64,000 nucleotides of DNA from Bowmanella denitrificans (lineage in GTDB: Bacteria; Pseudomonadota; Gammaproteobacteria; Enterobacterales; Alteromonadaceae). Shown one piece after another: positions 17,134-25,562 of the stretch. Location of the stretch: positions 310,001 through 374,000 of the forward strand of contig NZ_BAAAEI010000006.1 of the NCBI RefSeq assembly GCF_039522935.1. The letters are read 5' to 3'. Each line of letters begins with the position of its first letter. The stretch's first letter is position 1. A model generated the notes under the pieces. That model was not told the DNA's origin and searched no databases. It was given only the letters and a program-made list of their open reading frames with translations. The position numbers and the translations under genes are program-made.

Positions 17134-18171
17134 GTGAGCGAGTCCAAACCCTCCCTGAGTTATAAAGACGCTGGTGTAGATATTGATGCTGGTAACCAAT
17201 TGGTAGAACGCATCAAAAGCGTTACCAAGAAAACCCAGCGTCCTGAAGTGCGCGGTGGACTAGGTGGATTCGGCGCACTTTGCGCAATTCCGCAAAAATA
17301 CAAAAAGCCCCTGCTGGTATCAGGTACTGACGGTGTCGGCACTAAGCTGCGTCTGGCCATGGACCATAACCGTCATGACGGAGTGGGAATTGACCTGGTC
17401 GCCATGTGCGTCAACGACCTGATAGTACAAGGTGCTGAACCCCTGTTTTTCCTTGACTACTATGCAACAGGCAAACTCAATGTCGATACCGCCGCAGACG
17501 TGGTCACGGGCATTGGTAAGGGCTGCGAGCTGTCTGGTTGTGCGCTGATTGGTGGTGAAACCGCAGAAATGCCGGGTATGTACCATGGCGATGACTATGA
17601 TATCGCCGGATTCTGTGTTGGCGTGGTTGAGGAAGAAAACCTGATTGATGGCAGCAAAGTGCAGGCAGGCGATGCCCTGATTGCCGTCGCATCATCTGGC
17701 CCGCATTCCAATGGGTTCTCCCTGGTACGGAAAATCCTGGAAGTCAGCCAGGCTAATCCTGCAGATGATCTGCAAGGCAAAGCCATTATCGATCATTTGC
17801 TTGAGCCAACCCGCATTTATGTCAAGCCTGTGCTGAAACTGATTGACGCACTTCCTGTGCATGCTATTTCACATATCACTGGTGGTGGTTTCTGGGAGAA
17901 CATTCCGCGCGTATTGCCAGAAAACACCAAAGCGGTTATTGACGGCAGCAGCTGGCAATGGCCGGTTATTTTTAGTTGGCTGCAAGAGCAAGGCAATGTC
18001 ACCCAGCATGAGATGTACCGTACCTTCAACTGCGGCGTAGGTCTGGTCATCGCGGTACCTGCTGACAAAGCCGCAGAAGCGGTCTCGCTGTTAAATGCAG
18101 AGGGTGAAAATGCCTGGTTACTGGGTAAGGTAGAAAACACTCAGGATGCCAATCAGGTTGAGATCCGCTAA
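17134..18171 (+). CDS. purM: Phosphoribosylformylglycinamidine cyclo-ligase (AIR synthetase)
   Basis: 345 residues. It closes the imidazole ring of AIR using ATP, step five of purine synthesis. Hallmarks are SLSYKDAGVDIDAGN, GGFGALCAIP, SGTDGVGTKL, the metal/ATP loop IGGETAEMPGMY and HITGGGFWENIPRVLP. The start is GTG at 17134, six bases after TTGAGG; this gives an N-terminus like E. coli PurM. It is followed after 3 bp by purN, the usual purMN operon. Confidence 0.97.
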   Translation: MSESKPSLSYKDAGVDIDAGNQLVERIKSVTKKTQRPEVRGGLGGFGALCAIPQKYKKPLLVSGTDGVGTKLRLAMDHNRHDGVGIDLVAMCVNDLIVQGAEPLFFLDYYATGKLNVDTAADVVTGIGKGCELSGCALIGGETAEMPGMYHGDDYDIAGFCVGVVEEENLIDGSKVQAGDALIAVASSGPHSNGFSLVRKILEVSQANPADDLQGKAIIDHLLEPTRIYVKPVLKLIDALPVHAISHITGGGFWENIPRVLPENTKAVIDGSSWQWPVIFSWLQEQGNVTQHEMYRTFNCGVGLVIAVPADKAAEAVSLLNAEGENAWLLGKVENTQDANQVEIR

Positions 18172-18174
18172 GCC

Positions 18175-18813
18175 ATGAAATCCATTGTTGTATTGATTTC
18201 CGGCAGCGGTACTAACCTGCAAGCTATTTTGGACAACATAGAGGCCGGCCGTATTCACGGCCGCGTCACAGCGGTCATTTCCAACCAGGCAGACGCTTAT
18301 GGACTGGAGCGTGCTCGTCAGGCTGATGTACCGGCTTTAGTGTTAAGCCATAAAGACTACGCAGACAGAGAAAGCTATGATCAGGCTCTGATGGCCCAGA
18401 TTGACCAGTATCAACCTGATCTGGTGGTATTAGCTGGCTTTATGCGCATTCTCAGTGAACACTTTGTGCAGCATTATCTGGGCCGCATGCTAAACATACA
18501 CCCCTCTTTGCTGCCTAAATACAAAGGCTTACATACACATAGGCGCGCTATTGAAGCCAACGATGCTGAGCATGGTGCCACAGTGCATTTTGTGACGCCT
18601 GAACTGGATGGTGGCCCGGTGATTATTCAGTCCAAGGTGCCGGTTTTTGCCACAGATAGTGAGGAAGAGCTGTCACTTCGGGTGCGGGAACAGGAACTCC
18701 AGCTCTATCCACTGGTCGTAAAGTGGTTCTGTCAGGACAGATTAAGGATGAATGATGGTCAAGTTCTGCTCGATGATAAACCTGTACCTGCCGAAGGCTA
18801 CGCTGCGGATTAA
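18175..18813 (+). CDS. purN: Phosphoribosylglycinamide formyltransferase (GART)
   Basis: 212 residues. It transfers formyl from 10-formyl-THF to GAR. Catalytic residues are in LNIHPSLLPKYKGLHTHRRA (the NIHPSLLP loop with Asn and His) and HGATVHFVTPELDGGPVI (Asp). The N-terminal ISGSGTNLQA binds the substrate phosphate. It is coupled to purM, and its last 20 codons overlap the next gene in another frame. Confidence 0.97.
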   Translation: MKSIVVLISGSGTNLQAILDNIEAGRIHGRVTAVISNQADAYGLERARQADVPALVLSHKDYADRESYDQALMAQIDQYQPDLVVLAGFMRILSEHFVQHYLGRMLNIHPSLLPKYKGLHTHRRAIEANDAEHGATVHFVTPELDGGPVIIQSKVPVFATDSEEELSLRVREQELQLYPLVVKWFCQDRLRMNDGQVLLDDKPVPAEGYAAD

Positions 18814-19483
18814 TGTTTTACTGTTGGGACTGCTGATTCCGCAGTCCCTGTTGGCGCTTGAGCTAACCCCTTTTGAGGCGCATTACCAGGCAAGCCGCAG
18901 TGGCATGAACCTGGGTAAAGCCAGTCAAACTCTTACCCATCTGGGACGTAATCAGTATAAATTTGCTTATCATTCCGAAGCCTCTTTTCTGTTTTTAAGT
19001 GATAAGCGTACAGAAGAAAGCTTATTTAGCCTGGTGGATGGCAAACTGGTGCCGTACAAGTACCATTTCAGTCGCTCCGGCACGGGTAAAGATAAAGCCA
19101 TCAGTCTGGTATTTGATGCACGTCGTCAGCAGATTCAGGTCAATGCTGACGATACTTTACCCTGGCAAGGTGAAATAGATAACCAGCTATATCAGTTGGA
19201 TGTACGCAGCGGACTGGCCAAAGGCGAACAAGAATTTGCCTACCAGACCATCAATGATCGGGGCGAGCTGCGTCAACAGAAATTCCGGGTGGTTGGTAAA
19301 GAAACGTTAACGTTACCCTATGGTGAACTGGCTTGTATCAAACTGGAAAAAGTCCGCGAAGACAGTCCCAGGGAAACCTTTATTTGGTTCGCTCCCAGTC
19401 TCGATTACCAGATGGTACGTCTGCAGCAATTTAAAGAGGGCGATGAACAAGCTGATATACAGTTAACGAAATTCAGCCGTTAG
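18755..19483 (+). CDS. DUF3108 domain protein, exported
   Basis: 242 residues. A signal-type segment (RINVLLLGLLIPQSLLALE) follows a short basic N-terminus. The body begins LTPFEAHYQASRSGMNLGKA, the DUF3108 opening, and continues with beta-rich sequence to IWFAPSLDYQMVRLQQF. The function is unknown; proteins of this type are periplasmic. The start at 18755 is six bases after AAGGA (an ATG at 18752 also exists), giving an overlap of 59 bp with the end of purN. It is probably the third gene of the purMN transcript. Confidence 0.85.
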   Translation: MVKFCSMINLYLPKATLRINVLLLGLLIPQSLLALELTPFEAHYQASRSGMNLGKASQTLTHLGRNQYKFAYHSEASFLFLSDKRTEESLFSLVDGKLVPYKYHFSRSGTGKDKAISLVFDARRQQIQVNADDTLPWQGEIDNQLYQLDVRSGLAKGEQEFAYQTINDRGELRQQKFRVVGKETLTLPYGELACIKLEKVREDSPRETFIWFAPSLDYQMVRLQQFKEGDEQADIQLTKFSR

Positions 19484-19662
19484 CCAGTGGTGTAAATTTG
19501 TCAGCTCTTCCCCGCTCAATTCAGACTTTGCACAAACCTTCCCTCAGCCCTATATAAAGGGCCGACAAACTGTTGAAAAATCATACTCAAAAGATCAGCA
19601 TGTTCTAAAATCAGCCTAATCCCACTTGATTTTTTGCGCTATTGAGCCTATTTTCTCGTTAC

Positions 19663-19679
19663 ATCTGGTCAGACCTCTT
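19663..19679. promoter_or_regulatory. FadR-like operator upstream of fadE
   Basis: ATCTGGTCAGACCTCTT lies 15 bp before the fadE start codon. It carries the core TGGTNNGACC of the E. coli FadR palindrome (ATCTGGTNNGACCAGAT); the left half is perfect and the right half weakens after ACC. FadR represses beta-oxidation genes and releases DNA on binding long-chain acyl-CoA, which fits the gene downstream. Confidence 0.65.
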
Positions 19680-19694
19680 ACATTTGGAGTTATC

Positions 19695-22157
19695 ATGCAA
19701 AGTCTATTCTGGCTGGTGCTGGTGATTGCGGCCCTGGGCGCAGCCAGCTACTGGCGATTAAAACTCAATATTGCCACCTTATTGGTGGCGGCTGTGCTGG
19801 CGGCAGGCAGTATCGCCGGCCAGGTTGGTCAGCTTAGCTGGATCCTGTTTTTACTGATCGCCCTGCCGTTGAATATCAGTACCGTACGTAAGCAATATAT
19901 CAGCGCCCCATTTTTAAAGATCTACCGTAAGATTATGCCTGAGATGTCACGTACTGAGCAGGAGGCCATTGATGCTGGTACGGTATGGTGGGATGGTGAA
20001 ATATTCAGTGGCAAACCTGACTGGCAAAAACTACATGCCATTCCGGCCGCCAGATTGTCAGCCGAGGAACAGGCCTTTTTGGATGGTCCGGTGGAAGAAG
20101 CCTGCCGAATGGCCGATGAGTGGGAAATTAACCATAAACGAGCCGACCTGCCGCCGGAGCTCTGGCAGTTCCTGAAAGACAATAAGTTTTTCGCCATGAT
20201 CATCAAAAAGGAATACGGTGGTCTGCAATTTTCAGCCTATGCCCAGTCCAGGGTACTGCAGAAACTGTCTGGTTCCGGCATCGTATTGGCCTCAACAGTA
20301 GGCGTGCCTAATTCTTTAGGCCCGGGTGAACTGCTGCAACACTATGGTACACAGGAACAGAAAGATCACTATCTGCCTCGCCTGGCCAAAGGTGAGGACA
20401 TTCCCTGTTTTGCCCTGACCAGCCCGGAAGCCGGCTCTGACGCAGGTGCTATTCCAGATGTGGGTATCGTTTGTAAAGGTATATGGCAAGGTGAAGAAGT
20501 ACTGGGCATGAAGCTCACCTTCAATAAGCGCTATATCACCCTGGCACCTGTTGCGACTATTGTCGGCCTGGCATTCAAACTGCAGGACCCTGAAGGTTTA
20601 CTGGGTAAAGAAAAAGATTTGGGTATCACCTGTGCGCTGATCCCTTCTGATCTGGAAGGCTTGGATATTGGTCGTCGTCATTTCCCATTGAATATTCCGT
20701 TTCAGAACGGACCGGTGCGCGGCAAAGACTTGTTTGTGCCACTGGATTTCATAATCGGTGGGCCAAAAATGGCTGGCCAGGGCTGGCGCATGCTGGTGGA
20801 ATGCTTGTCGGTTGGTCGTTGTATCACCCTGCCCTCAAACTCGGCAGGCGGCACCAAATCTGTGGCACTGGCCACCGGAGCCTATGCGCGCATTCGCCGC
20901 CAGTTCAAGCTGCCGGTGGGTAAAATGGAAGGCGTTGAAGAAATGCTTGGTCGCATTGGTGGTAATGCCTATCTGATGGATGCCGTCACCAGCATGACCA
21001 CAAAAGCATTGGATATGGGTGAGAAACCTTCGGTTATCTCCGCTATCTGTAAGTATCACCTGACCGAGAAAATGCGTCAGGTAGTGAACGACGCAATGGA
21101 CGTACATGGTGGCAAAGGCATTATTCTTGGCCCCAATAACTATATTGGTCGCGGTTATCAGGGTGCTCCCATTGCTATTACGGTAGAAGGTGCCAATATC
21201 CTGACCCGCAACATGATGATCTTTGGTCAGGGCGCAATGCGCTGTCACCCTTACGTGCTGAAGGAATTGTACGCTGCCGCCAATGATGACCAACAACAGG
21301 CTTTGGAAGAGTTTGACGAAGCTCTGTTCGGTCATATCGGCTTTACCATCAGCAACAAAGTGCGCAGCTTTTGGTTTGCTCTGACGGGGGCCAGATTGGC
21401 CAGTGCACCTTTCAGCGATGAAACCAAAGGTTACTACCAATCCATTGAACGTTATGCCACTAACCTGGCGTTCTTGTCAGATGTTGCCATGGGAGTCTTG
21501 GGTGGTGAGTTAAAACGCCGTGAGCGCCTGTCAGCGCGCTTAGGCGATATACTCAGCTACTTATATCTGGCCACCGCGGTACTCAAACGTTACGACGATG
21601 AGGGCCGTCAGAAGGCGGATTTGCCACTGGTACATTGGGCGATGCAGGACAGTCTGTATCAGACCGAAGTGGCCATTGATGAATTACTGGATAACTTCCC
21701 GTCTAAATGGCTCGGCAAGGCCCTGCGACTGGTGGTGATGCCATTTGGTAAAAAATACGCCAGACCATCTGACAAGCTGGATCATCAGATTGCCCAGATC
21801 CTGCAAACCCCCTGTGACAGCCGTGACCGGTTAGGCAAAGGCCAGTTCCTGAGTCGCGAGGAAGGTAACCCTGCGGGCCTGCTGGAGCAAGCCCTGGATG
21901 ACATCCTGGCGTCTGAACCGCTTTACGATAAAGTGTGTAAAGCGGCCAAGGAGCGTCTGCCCTTTATGCAGCTGGATAAAGTGGCTGAACGAGGTCTGGA
22001 ACTGGGTGTATTGACCGAGCAGGAAGCTGAGCTGTTAAAACGTGCTGAAGCAGAGCGTCTGCGCACTATCAATGTAGATGATTTTGACAGTGTTGAACTA
22101 ATGGCAGATAAAAGTCTGCTGCAAACCGACAAAAAGAAATCGTCCAGAGCAGCGTAA
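19695..22157 (+). CDS. fadE: Acyl-CoA dehydrogenase FadE
   Basis: 820 residues, the long FadE-type enzyme. It performs the first step of fatty acid beta-oxidation, making trans-2-enoyl-CoA with FAD. Two N-terminal hydrophobic segments (about 3-20 and 24-57) suggest membrane association, as in the E. coli enzyme. The dehydrogenase core runs from about residue 80 and includes the FAD-contacting FALTSPEAGSDAG and VHGGKGIILGPNNYIGRGYQ. A DUF1974-like C-terminus follows. The ATG at 19695 has TTGGAG five bases upstream. A FadR-like site overlaps the leader and a strong terminator follows. Confidence 0.96.
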   Translation: MQSLFWLVLVIAALGAASYWRLKLNIATLLVAAVLAAGSIAGQVGQLSWILFLLIALPLNISTVRKQYISAPFLKIYRKIMPEMSRTEQEAIDAGTVWWDGEIFSGKPDWQKLHAIPAARLSAEEQAFLDGPVEEACRMADEWEINHKRADLPPELWQFLKDNKFFAMIIKKEYGGLQFSAYAQSRVLQKLSGSGIVLASTVGVPNSLGPGELLQHYGTQEQKDHYLPRLAKGEDIPCFALTSPEAGSDAGAIPDVGIVCKGIWQGEEVLGMKLTFNKRYITLAPVATIVGLAFKLQDPEGLLGKEKDLGITCALIPSDLEGLDIGRRHFPLNIPFQNGPVRGKDLFVPLDFIIGGPKMAGQGWRMLVECLSVGRCITLPSNSAGGTKSVALATGAYARIRRQFKLPVGKMEGVEEMLGRIGGNAYLMDAVTSMTTKALDMGEKPSVISAICKYHLTEKMRQVVNDAMDVHGGKGIILGPNNYIGRGYQGAPIAITVEGANILTRNMMIFGQGAMRCHPYVLKELYAAANDDQQQALEEFDEALFGHIGFTISNKVRSFWFALTGARLASAPFSDETKGYYQSIERYATNLAFLSDVAMGVLGGELKRRERLSARLGDILSYLYLATAVLKRYDDEGRQKADLPLVHWAMQDSLYQTEVAIDELLDNFPSKWLGKALRLVVMPFGKKYARPSDKLDHQIAQILQTPCDSRDRLGKGQFLSREEGNPAGLLEQALDDILASEPLYDKVCKAAKERLPFMQLDKVAERGLELGVLTEQEAELLKRAEAERLRTINVDDFDSVELMADKSLLQTDKKKSSRAA

Positions 22158-22176
22158 ACTGCACAAGCATTGCCAG

Positions 22177-22205
22177 GCCCCGCTTTGATGCGGGGCTTTT
22201 TTTTT
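22177..22205 (+). terminator. Intrinsic terminator of fadE
   Basis: GCCCCGC, a 6-base loop TTTGAT and GCGGGGC form a 7-bp GC stem at 22177-22196, followed by nine T. It is 19 bp past the fadE stop. The other strand has no U-run, so it is directional. Confidence 0.92.
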
Positions 22206-22406
22206 GCAATCGCTATAAGAATAAGATGCAAAGCGCGCTGCATTCTGTGACAAGCGCGATAAGTCAAATGGCTGTACAGACCATTCACGACAGCTCGTCT
22301 GTTTACACACGCCATCTGCATGACGCAGCAATCAGATTATGACCACGAACCCGGCTGTATAACTACCAGTACTTAAGAATTTAGTTTGAGAGGAATAACA
22401 GGAAAG

Positions 22407-22483
22407 TGGCGGAGCGGACGGGACTCGAACCCGCGACCCCCGGCGTGACAGGCCGGTATTCTAACCAACTGAACTACCGCTCC
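22407..22483 (-). tRNA. tRNA-Asp(GTC), copy 3 in transcription order
   Basis: A 77-nt cloverleaf read on the minus strand from GGAGCGG to an encoded CCA. The D arm contains AGTTCAGTTGGTTAGAAT, the anticodon loop in CCTGTCACGC gives GTC, and the T arm is GCGGGTTCGAGTCCCGT. It is identical in sequence to the next two copies. Confidence 0.98.
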
Positions 22484-22510
22484 ACGATAGTAATCTGAGC
22501 TTGATGCTCT

Positions 22511-22526
22511 CACCCTTGGCAAGGTG
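22511..22526 (-). other. tRNA-anticodon-arm-like fragment in the tRNA-Asp spacer
   Basis: In the 50-bp spacer between two tRNA-Asp copies, the minus strand reads CACCTTGCCAAGGGTG. It forms an anticodon-arm-like hairpin and shares CCTTGCCAAGG with the tRNA-Gly(GCC) anticodon arm found at 58768-58843. No acceptor or T arm accompanies it. It may be a decayed tRNA or a processing stem. Confidence 0.35.
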
Positions 22527-22533
22527 ATGTTGC

Positions 22534-22610
22534 TGGCGGAGCGGACGGGACTCGAACCCGCGACCCCCGGCGTGACAGGCCGGTATTCTAACCAACTGAA
22601 CTACCGCTCC
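22534..22610 (-). tRNA. tRNA-Asp(GTC), copy 2
   Basis: Identical in all 77 nt to the neighbouring copies, with encoded CCA. Separated from copy 3 by 50 bp and from copy 1 by 29 bp. Confidence 0.98.
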
Positions 22611-22639
22611 AGCAACTTGGGATATCGATTTTAAAGAGT

Positions 22640-22716
22640 TGGCGGAGCGGACGGGACTCGAACCCGCGACCCCCGGCGTGACAGGCCGGTATTCTAACCA
22701 ACTGAACTACCGCTCC
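22640..22716 (-). tRNA. tRNA-Asp(GTC), copy 1 (promoter-proximal)
   Basis: First of the three identical tRNA-Asp genes in transcription order. Its 5' end lies 63 bp downstream of a strong minus-strand promoter. CCA is encoded. Confidence 0.98.
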
Positions 22717-22779
22717 ACTTCCTTTTTAAAATCAATCAGTTAAACACTGGCGTTTGCTCCCGTGCTCAACTGGGCGCAG

Positions 22780-22808
22780 ATATTACGGGTTCCCCTTGGG
22801 TGAGTCAA
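22780..22808 (-). promoter_or_regulatory. Sigma-70 promoter of the tRNA-Asp operon
   Basis: Minus strand: -35 TTGACT (22808-22803), a 17-bp spacer, -10 TAATAT (22785-22780). The bases just after the -10 read CTGCGCCC, a GC-rich discriminator typical of stringently controlled stable-RNA promoters. An A/T-rich stretch lies upstream of the -35. Confidence 0.88.
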
Positions 22809-22907
22809 CCGCTTTTTCGCACTTTTTATGACAAAAAAGCCTTTCCCCATGCCGTTTGCAGCTTATTTAAGCAAACTGCATAAATAGCCAACAGCAGCGT
22901 GCAGATT

Positions 22908-24272
22908 TCAGGCTTTAGGTGGCGTTTCCGCTTTGGGTTTGCGTTTTGGAAGCTTTACCGACGGCATTCTGAGCTTAAACTTTACCGGCGATTTAGAACC
23001 GCCTTTTTTTCGCCCCAGAGTCAGCCAAATTGCCAGACCACCAACTATCAGCAACAGCACATTAGCCACGATGATGGTTGCCCATATATTACTTTGACTT
23101 TGTTGGTCGACACCCAGATCATCAATGGGTGTATTTGTAATAGGTTGTTCGTCAGCCGGTACAGGTTGTAACTCTGCCGCCCCCTCTCCCGGCACAACAC
23201 TCGTGTCCAGGGCAGCTAATTCGGGTTCTTCAGACAAGAAACTGAACTCAGGTACATCCAGAATAAAGTCGCGCCCATCGGTGGTATTACCGTAGGCTGT
23301 AATTTTGACCCTGAATACACCATATTCGATATTCAGAATTTCATGCATTCTGGCCTGTTCAGAGCTATCAGTAATAGAAAAACTCTGCACGTCACCATTT
23401 GGATAACGAATCTTACCATCCACCAGCAAACTGCGGATGTCCACCAATTCCCGGTCAACGTCAATTGACAGTCGGTGTCGCCCATCCCCTTGATCTTTCT
23501 CCACTGCCATCCTGACAGGATTAGGATGCAAAACCAGTGGCTCTTTGACCTCTTCGCGGGTAAACATTGGCGTGCTGACCCGATAAATGGGCTTCCACTG
23601 CCCTTCGGTAATATTCAGATTAAATTGCCCCGTGAATATGCCATCCATAGGGTATTCATCCATGCCCATGCCATTATCTTCGTAGCGGGCCACCAACTGG
23701 GCGTCGGCACCAAAGTTGGTGAAATTGGGGTTATTGGTACTAATAAACTCCACTGTTAATTCCACCACATCACGAAACTCTTTGTACTCAATGGGCTTAC
23801 CGCCATTGGTTAGATGCGCTTTGAGTTTGATGATTTCGCCGGAAAACAACAGGCTGGGTAAAGGATCTGCCTGAAGCTGAATATCACTGACAACCATTAC
23901 GCGACTGTCTGGCAACATCTGTCCAACGGCCTGCCAGGGGCCGGGCATCGGCTGCTTGATCCTGACCATGTCATAGGTGGCATCGTCATACCACTCAATA
24001 CTGTCGGGATGTTCATCACCCTGGAATATTTTGCTGCCATCCGGCCTGACCAGCACGATAGGTGCAGTACCGTATTCGCGGAAGAAGATCATGGTGATTT
24101 CATCCACCTGATAGTCAATGCGAAAGCGGTTTTGCAGCAACTGGATACTATTAAGATACTCATTCCCCAACATCGTCAGCGGGGAAGGTTTAGCGGGCTC
24201 AATAGCCGGGGATTGTTGGGCCCATACAGGTGCACAGGCCAGACAGAGCAGCAGAATACTGTTTTTTAGCAT
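22908..24272 (-). CDS. TIGR03503-family membrane-anchored protein
   Basis: 454 residues. A signal peptide (MLKNSILLLCLACAPVWAQ) is followed by a long periplasmic beta-rich region, with EYLNSIQLLQNRFRIDYQVD and IVLVRPDGSKIFQGDEHP near the start. A single C-terminal transmembrane helix (IWATIIVANVLLLIVGGLAI) precedes a strongly basic cytoplasmic tail. The pattern and position next to dnaQ/rnhA match TIGR03503, found in Alteromonadales and Vibrionales; its function is unknown. The ATG at 24272 lies 1 bp past the dnaQ stop, so the two are coupled. Confidence 0.85.
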   Translation of the reverse strand: MLKNSILLLCLACAPVWAQQSPAIEPAKPSPLTMLGNEYLNSIQLLQNRFRIDYQVDEITMIFFREYGTAPIVLVRPDGSKIFQGDEHPDSIEWYDDATYDMVRIKQPMPGPWQAVGQMLPDSRVMVVSDIQLQADPLPSLLFSGEIIKLKAHLTNGGKPIEYKEFRDVVELTVEFISTNNPNFTNFGADAQLVARYEDNGMGMDEYPMDGIFTGQFNLNITEGQWKPIYRVSTPMFTREEVKEPLVLHPNPVRMAVEKDQGDGRHRLSIDVDRELVDIRSLLVDGKIRYPNGDVQSFSITDSSEQARMHEILNIEYGVFRVKITAYGNTTDGRDFILDVPEFSFLSEEPELAALDTSVVPGEGAAELQPVPADEQPITNTPIDDLGVDQQSQSNIWATIIVANVLLLIVGGLAIWLTLGRKKGGSKSPVKFKLRMPSVKLPKRKPKAETPPKA

Positions 24273-24273
24273 A

Positions 24274-24984
24274 TTAGTCCGCAGGTTGACGCCACAAGCA
24301 AGCGCCGCCCTTGGCTTCAATCAGATCCAAACGGCGCTCGTGTTCTTCCAGTTCATCGGCCGAAGCGCGCAGAACCTTTAGCGGCTTTCTATCTGCACTT
24401 AACAAGCGCATCACTTCTCCCTGGTTGTCACTGCCGCCGCTATTACCACTAAGATTTAAATTTGTTTGCCCACCTGTCATAAGCAAATAGACGTCGGCCA
24501 GAATCTCCGCATCCAACAAAGCGCCGTGCAGGGTTCGATGGGAGTTGTCTATGCCGTAGCGGCGGCACAGGGCGTCCAGGTTGTTTTTCTGCCCGGGGTG
24601 TAATTGCCTGGCCAGTTGCAGCGTATCCAGCACTGAGCAGATGCTGTGGGTAAAACCAGCGGGTTTGCCCAGCATGGCATATTCGTGATCCATAAAGCCT
24701 ACGTCAAACGCGGCATTGTGAATCACCAACTGAGCACCACGAATAAAGTCTTCAAATTCCTGAGCAATGTCCCGGTACAGCGGCTTGTCTGCCAGCATTT
24801 CATTGGTAATGCCGTGGACCTCAATGGCTTCCTGCTCCACTTCACGCTGCGGATTGATATACACATGGAAGTGATTGCCGGTCAGGCGTCTATTGATCAC
24901 TTCTACACAGCCAATTTCAATGATTCGATGTCCCTGCTTGGGATCGATGCCGGTAGTTTCCGTATCCAGTACTATTTGTCTCAT
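24274..24984 (-). CDS. dnaQ: DNA polymerase III epsilon subunit (3'-5' proofreading exonuclease)
   Basis: 236 residues, DEDDh exonuclease. Exo I is Asp7 and Glu9 in VLDTETTG; Exo II is HNAAFDVGFMDHE; the Exo III His is in THRTLHGALLDAEILADVYL-like sequence (SHRTLHGALLDAE). Between the catalytic domain and the C-terminal tail that binds the polymerase subunit, QTNLNL fits the clamp-binding motif. It runs divergently from rnhA, the conserved dnaQ-rnhA arrangement. Confidence 0.96.
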   Translation of the reverse strand: MRQIVLDTETTGIDPKQGHRIIEIGCVEVINRRLTGNHFHVYINPQREVEQEAIEVHGITNEMLADKPLYRDIAQEFEDFIRGAQLVIHNAAFDVGFMDHEYAMLGKPAGFTHSICSVLDTLQLARQLHPGQKNNLDALCRRYGIDNSHRTLHGALLDAEILADVYLLMTGGQTNLNLSGNSGGSDNQGEVMRLLSADRKPLKVLRASADELEEHERRLDLIEAKGGACLWRQPAD

Positions 24985-25097
24985 GGGCGATGGCCGTTAA
25001 CACTATGCATTACAGATTGGGCTTATTATACTGCTCCCTTTTGCCCTGTCTCGGCAAATCTTGCTGAAGACATCTTCCCATGGGCGGATGGACGAAC

Positions 25098-25562
25098 ATG
25101 AAGAAAGTACAGATTTTTACCGACGGTTCATGCCTGGGTAACCCAGGCCCGGGCGGCTATGGCGCGGTTATGCGCTATGGCAGCCATTTAAAAGAGCTCA
25201 GTGCCGGTTACCAGCTCACGACCAACAACAGAATGGAAATGCTGGCCGCGGTTGCTGCCCTGCGCATTCTTAAAGAGCGGTGTGAGGTAGAACTGACCAC
25301 AGATAGCCAATATCTGCGTCAGGGCATCACGCAATGGATAAAAAACTGGAAAAAAAACGGCTGGCGTACCGCTGACAAGAAACCGGTCAAAAATGTCGAC
25401 CTGTGGCAGGCGCTGGATGAACAGGCCAGCAAGCACAAGATCCAATGGCATTGGGTTAAAGGCCATGCCGGTCACCCCGAAAATGAACGCTGTGATGAAC
25501 TGGCCCGTCATGCCGCGCAAGGCAAAAAGCTGCTGGAAGACAAGGGGTTTCAGTCCCAGTAG
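25098..25562 (+). CDS. rnhA: Ribonuclease HI
   Basis: 154 residues. It cleaves RNA in RNA-DNA hybrids, removing primers and R-loops. The catalytic set is Asp9 (FTDGSCLGNPGPGG), Glu47 (NNRMEM), Asp69 (TTDSQYL) and Asp133 (ENERCDELA), equal to E. coli numbering minus one. The basic handle region (WIKNWKKNGWRTADKKPVKN) is present. The ATG at 25098 is chosen by homology. Its 3' end overlaps the convergent quinone oxidoreductase gene by 13 bp. Confidence 0.97.
   Translation: MKKVQIFTDGSCLGNPGPGGYGAVMRYGSHLKELSAGYQLTTNNRMEMLAAVAALRILKERCEVELTTDSQYLRQGITQWIKNWKKNGWRTADKKPVKNVDLWQALDEQASKHKIQWHWVKGHAGHPENERCDELARHAAQGKKLLEDKGFQSQ

Noticed and set aside
20835..21440. 201-codon minus-strand frame inside fadE
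   Set aside because: Fully antisense to a conserved acyl-CoA dehydrogenase region; no start signal or family features.
22407..22716. Three regularly spaced identical units as a CRISPR-like array
   Set aside because: Each unit folds as a complete tRNA-Asp with anticodon GTC and encoded CCA; spacers are of unequal length.
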